This document shows, piece after piece, positions 23,505 through 25,103 of a stretch of DNA of 25,103 nt. Source of the DNA: a virus; the IMG/VR virus record IMGVR_UViG_3300033146_000452, positions 1-25,103 of that record; one strand, written 5' to 3'. The notes under the pieces were generated by a model, which saw nothing but the letters and a program-made list of their open reading frames with translations, was not told the origin of the DNA and searched no databases. The translations under genes were made by a program, and so were the position numbers. The stretch's first letter is position 1. Every line of letters begins with the position of its first letter.

Positions 23505-25103
23505 ATGTCATTAATATTACCACAAGGGATAGAGGTGCAGAACAGCGTGCCTCTAGATATAAGAACATTAAAAGCAACAATAGCAGACAGAGATGCTATC
23601 CCAGCGGTGCTCCGATATGAAGGATTGTCAGTGTACGTAGAGGAAACACAGGAGACTTACACATTAGTTGGAGGAGTAGATAACTCCAACTGGTACGCAG
23701 ATACGATATGGTCTGAGACTGGTACTGGCGTATACACAACATCCAAAGTTGCTATTGGACATAATATAAATGATGCTACTCTTGATGTTAGGAATAACGA
23801 TGGATCCACTCTGTCTCCTATCCTAAATTTAAGAAGTGCAGATGGTAATGCAAAGACATTCTTTGCTCCAAACGAAAATGCTGCAGATGCATCATATGAT
23901 CTACATATTAAAGACAACAGCGGAGCCAACGGAACTAAAGTATCCGGGGATAAACCATCATACTTTGTGAATGGAGTAGCAGTAGGCAAGGAGACAGCAA
24001 CTGCAGCACTTGATGTAGAGGGAGATGCAGAAGTAAGCGGAACGCTGAACGCAGCCACACTACATAATGCAGGAAATCAGGTATGGCATACCGGAAACTT
24101 CAATCCAGACGATAAAGCAGATGTGGGGGACTCATTCCTCAGAACTGACTATATTGACGTGAGTGCTGGAGCTGCAGATGCAGGAAAACCAATAGTTTTA
24201 GATGTATCTGGTAATGTGAGTTCGACGATGATTGGGATAGATTCAGGCTTCCACTTCCAAGGTCAGTTCACACCAACAGCAGGTGCAGAATATCCAGATA
24301 CCACAGGACTTCCTACCGGATCATTCTGGGATACAGTTGGAGTTGATCCTACCAATGGATACACCTTCACCGGCGGTGATCTTTCAGGACAAACAATAAA
24401 TAATGGGGACCTAATGCTGTGGTCTGAATCTGGGTGGGGCATCAAAGTAACTGATATGAATCCATCGCAGTACTACAAATTAGATGGGACACAGCCGATA
24501 ACCGCTGATTTCAATGCAGGAGGATTTAGAGTAATCAACATGCAGGACGGAATACAAGTTACCGATGGCGCTACACTTGGTCAAGTATCCACTATGATAG
24601 ATAATGTGGATAAGGGAGATATTGGATTAGATCAGGTGGACAATACATCTGATCTAGACAAACCTGTATCAACAGCACAACAAGCAGCAATAGATGCGGT
24701 GCAGGCAGACATTGACACACATACCTCCGATACTTCTAATCCTCATTCAGTGACTCCGAGTCAGATAGGAGCGCAGGAAATATCAGATACCTCACACACC
24801 ATAACTCAAGCAGGATGGGTGGAAATAGCACATCTTACAAATACAGGACAAGGATTAGGGGTATTTGATATTAACGTTGGACCTACAGGTGGAGTATCCG
24901 CATCGAGGGCAAATATCAGGATTTACAATGGGTACAACCTGCCACTTGATAGAGTAGTTGCAGAGAATACAACAACATTCGTACGAGGGGTTGGAGTTGT
25001 TATTGAGTCTGACAACTCTGCAAAATTATATATTAAAGTACATCACACAGGAACGGATTACAACCTCACATCACGTATAAAAGCTCTCAACAACCAAAGC
25101 TCT
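23505..25103 (+). CDS. third tail-fibre protein, cut by the right edge
   Basis: An open frame of 533 codons runs to the last base with no stop, so the 3' end is missing. The N-terminus (SLILPQGIEVQNSVPLD...RDAIPAVLRYEGLSVYV) is the attachment domain shared with the fibres at 17800 and 20032. TLDVRN and ALDVEGDAEVSG shaft blocks, VWHTGNFNPD and the shared knob (about 242-365) follow. The typical fibre segment GLDQVDNTSDLDKPVSTAQQ, one HTSDTSNPHSVT repeat (404-424) and a distal domain parallel to that of the S74 fibre (ITQAGWVEIAHLTNTG...VHHTGTDYNLTSRIK) complete what is visible. It probably ends in an S74 chaperone or a collar domain beyond the window. It starts two bases after the previous gene. 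Confidence 0.88.
   Translation, partial: MSLILPQGIEVQNSVPLDIRTLKATIADRDAIPAVLRYEGLSVYVEETQETYTLVGGVDNSNWYADTIWSETGTGVYTTSKVAIGHNINDATLDVRNNDGSTLSPILNLRSADGNAKTFFAPNENAADASYDLHIKDNSGANGTKVSGDKPSYFVNGVAVGKETATAALDVEGDAEVSGTLNAATLHNAGNQVWHTGNFNPDDKADVGDSFLRTDYIDVSAGAADAGKPIVLDVSGNVSSTMIGIDSGFHFQGQFTPTAGAEYPDTTGLPTGSFWDTVGVDPTNGYTFTGGDLSGQTINNGDLMLWSESGWGIKVTDMNPSQYYKLDGTQPITADFNAGGFRVINMQDGIQVTDGATLGQVSTMIDNVDKGDIGLDQVDNTSDLDKPVSTAQQAAIDAVQADIDTHTSDTSNPHSVTPSQIGAQEISDTSHTITQAGWVEIAHLTNTGQGLGVFDINVGPTGGVSASRANIRIYNGYNLPLDRVVAENTTTFVRGVGVVIESDNSAKLYIKVHHTGTDYNLTSRIKALNNQSS

Noticed and set aside
17800-25103. Diversity-generating retroelement or invertible fibre tips
   Set aside because: I looked for a reverse transcriptase, a template copy of a fibre end and inverted repeats flanking a tip, and saw none in the window. 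The repeats present are direct and diverged.
1-25103. Alternative genetic code (TAG or TGA read as an amino acid)
   Set aside because: All major genes are open end to end with standard stops, and TAG serves as a normal terminator at three junctions with the next gene starting a few bases later in two of them. Recoding is not required anywhere.

Overview
The window reads as the virion-morphogenesis part of a large double-stranded DNA tailed phage (or prophage). Nineteen complete genes and one gene cut by the right edge are packed head to tail on the + strand, with gaps or overlaps of only a few bases. I see no tRNA, rRNA, CRISPR array, IS element or integrase. The best anchors are a large terminase subunit (TerL) interrupted by an intein, a portal protein, a GroES-like co-chaperonin and long tail-fibre proteins. 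The look of TerL and portal, the fibre N-termini and the scarcity of Shine-Dalgarno sites suggest a Bacteroidota phage, crAss-like or a neighbouring lineage. That host call is inference from memory of families, not a database result. No capsid gene is recognisable, so family placement stays open. Standard code 11 fits: 16 of 19 complete genes end in TAA, 3 in TAG, none in TGA.

Layout. (1) 1-168 is a leader with CA-rich sequence, a possible hairpin and a promoter-like 14-mer (119-132). (2) 169-8458 is an accessory block upstream of terL: a RecB/Cas4-type PD-(D/E)XK nuclease, a mono-ADP-ribosyltransferase, a small SH3/YodC-like protein, a HExxH metallopeptidase, two tandem paralogues of unknown role, two probable internal virion proteins and a papain-like cysteine peptidase. 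(3) 8461-11715 is TerL with a class 3, LAGLIDADG-bearing intein inserted inside its Walker A motif. (4) 11718-11731 repeats exactly the 14-mer at 119-132 and appears to start a second transcription unit. (5) 11776-17797 holds a small protein, a two-domain GroES-like protein, the portal and three probable neck or tail proteins. (6) 17800-25103 holds a tail-fibre array: a tail-collar fibre, a small putative lipoprotein, a fibre ending in an S74 self-cleaving chaperone, and a third related fibre running off the edge.

How it may work together. TerL and portal package DNA, and the GroES-like protein probably assists folding of capsid or other virion proteins with a chaperonin. The fibres bind the host. 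The most unusual element is the block before terL. Three neighbouring proteins carry enzymatic domains typical of host-directed effectors (ADP-ribosyltransferase, lethal-factor-like metallopeptidase, cysteine peptidase), and all begin with a similar short basic N-terminus. I propose that this N-terminus is a virion-loading tag and that these enzymes are packaged and delivered with the genome. This is a testable inference, not something the sequence proves.
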